A DNA stretch of 6,886 nt, from contig CAAGHX010000110.1 of the NCBI GenBank assembly GCA_900769745.1, positions 1 through 6,886 of the forward strand, given 5' to 3'. The notes beneath the pieces were generated by a model. The model was given only the letters and a program-made list of their open reading frames with translations. It did no database searches and had not been told where the DNA came from. This document shows, piece by piece, positions 6,479 to 6,886 of this stretch. The number at the start of each line of letters is the position of its first letter. Positions within the stretch are counted from its first letter, which is position 1. The stretch comes from an uncultured Alistipes sp. GTDB taxonomy: Bacteria > Bacteroidota > Bacteroidia > Bacteroidales > Rikenellaceae. A program made the position numbers and the translations under genes.

Positions 6479-6886
6479 TTATTCAACATATAGTACCAAT
6501 CCCTTCAAATACTCTCCCTCGGGGTGGTAGATATTGATAGGGTGGTCGGCAGGCTGAGTGAGCTGGTGCAGAATGCGCACCTTACGACCAGCAATAGCTG
6601 CAGCCGAGAATACAGTTGTGCGGAACAACTCCTTCGATACTGCCTGCGAGCAAGAGAATGTGAAGAGGATACCTCCGCTCTTAATCTGCGACATTGCGCG
6701 GGCGTTGATTCGCTTATATCCCTGCATAGCATTACCCAACACCTTGTGATGCTTAGCAAATGCAGGTGGGTCGAGGATGATAAGATCATACTTATCACCA
6801 ATCTCCTTAAGATATTCAACAGCATCGGCAGCAATAGCTGTGTGCTTTACCGCATCGCCAAAGTTGAGTTTCATATTCTCGTCAGC
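6479..6886 (-). CDS. rlmI: RlmI-like 23S rRNA (cytosine-5)-methyltransferase, C-terminal 135 residues (5' end outside window)
   Basis: The frame is open through the right edge (ADEN precedes the first visible Met), so the true start lies beyond 6886. The visible part is the C-terminal third of a class I SAM-dependent methyltransferase of the RlmI/COG1092 family, normally about 390 residues. LIILDPPAFAKH is motif IV, with the DPP active-site loop. The segment GYKRIN precedes GGILFTFSCSQ, whose Cys in SCS is the expected catalytic nucleophile of RNA m5C methyltransferases. The end (QPADHP through YPEGEYLKGLVLYVE in RlmI form) closely follows the E. coli RlmI C-terminus as I recall it. RlmI methylates C1962 of 23S rRNA in E. 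coli; the same target here is inferred. The N-terminal PUA domain and the SAM-binding glycine motif are not in view. It converges on the WG-repeat gene and shares its terminator. Confidence 0.9.
   Translation of the reverse strand, partial: ADENMKLNFGDAVKHTAIAADAVEYLKEIGDKYDLIILDPPAFAKHHKVLGNAMQGYKRINARAMSQIKSGGILFTFSCSQAVSKELFRTTVFSAAAIAGRKVRILHQLTQPADHPINIYHPEGEYLKGLVLYVE

Noticed and set aside
6505..6834. Alternative minus-strand frame of 109 codons in the methyltransferase region
   Set aside because: It overlaps the frame that carries the DPP and SCS motifs and the family C-terminus; it is a shadow in another frame.
1..6886. CRISPR array, insertion sequence, tRNA, rRNA or prophage elements
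   Set aside because: No direct-repeat array, transposase, terminal repeats flanked by target duplications, or RNA gene signature was seen on either strand.

Overview
The window looks like chromosomal DNA from an anaerobic member of the Bacteroidota, most likely order Bacteroidales. The evidence is a Bacteroides-type -7 element (TAnnTTTG) upstream of the large gene, A-rich leaders without Shine-Dalgarno sequences, a single-chain pyruvate:ferredoxin oxidoreductase, a WG-repeat protein and a pair of M16 peptidase genes. The genus cannot be settled from this sequence.

Layout, left to right. Positions 1-1455 (minus strand) hold two overlapping M16 (insulinase/processing-peptidase family) genes. 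The first to be transcribed (220-1455) has an intact HxxEH zinc site. The second (220 to the left edge, partial) has lost that site and is probably the non-catalytic partner of a heterodimer. Positions 1456-1794 are a divergent intergenic region. It contains a possible promoter for the peptidases, two 18-bp palindromes spaced exactly 21 bp apart, a good Bacteroidetes promoter, and an 11-position stem-loop in the predicted leader of the next gene. Positions 1795-5322 (plus) encode a complete pyruvate:ferredoxin oxidoreductase (nifJ/por) with all expected cofactor ligands, closed by a strong intrinsic terminator. Positions 5407-6435 (plus) encode a cytosolic WG-repeat protein of unknown function, distinctly more AT-rich than its neighbours. 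A near-perfect hairpin at 6439-6477 serves this gene and the convergent gene. Positions 6479-6886 (minus) are the C-terminal third of an RlmI-like 23S rRNA cytosine-5 methyltransferase, cut by the right edge.

These are mostly independent housekeeping units and do not form one pathway. The peptidase pair forms one operon; the oxidoreductase, the WG-repeat gene and the methyltransferase each look separately terminated. The oxidoreductase supplies acetyl-CoA and reduced ferredoxin in fermentative metabolism, and the paired palindromes upstream suggest redox- or Crp/Fnr-type control. I found no convincing new multi-gene system. The parts most worth checking are the tandem operators and leader hairpin of the oxidoreductase and the compositionally distinct WG-repeat gene.
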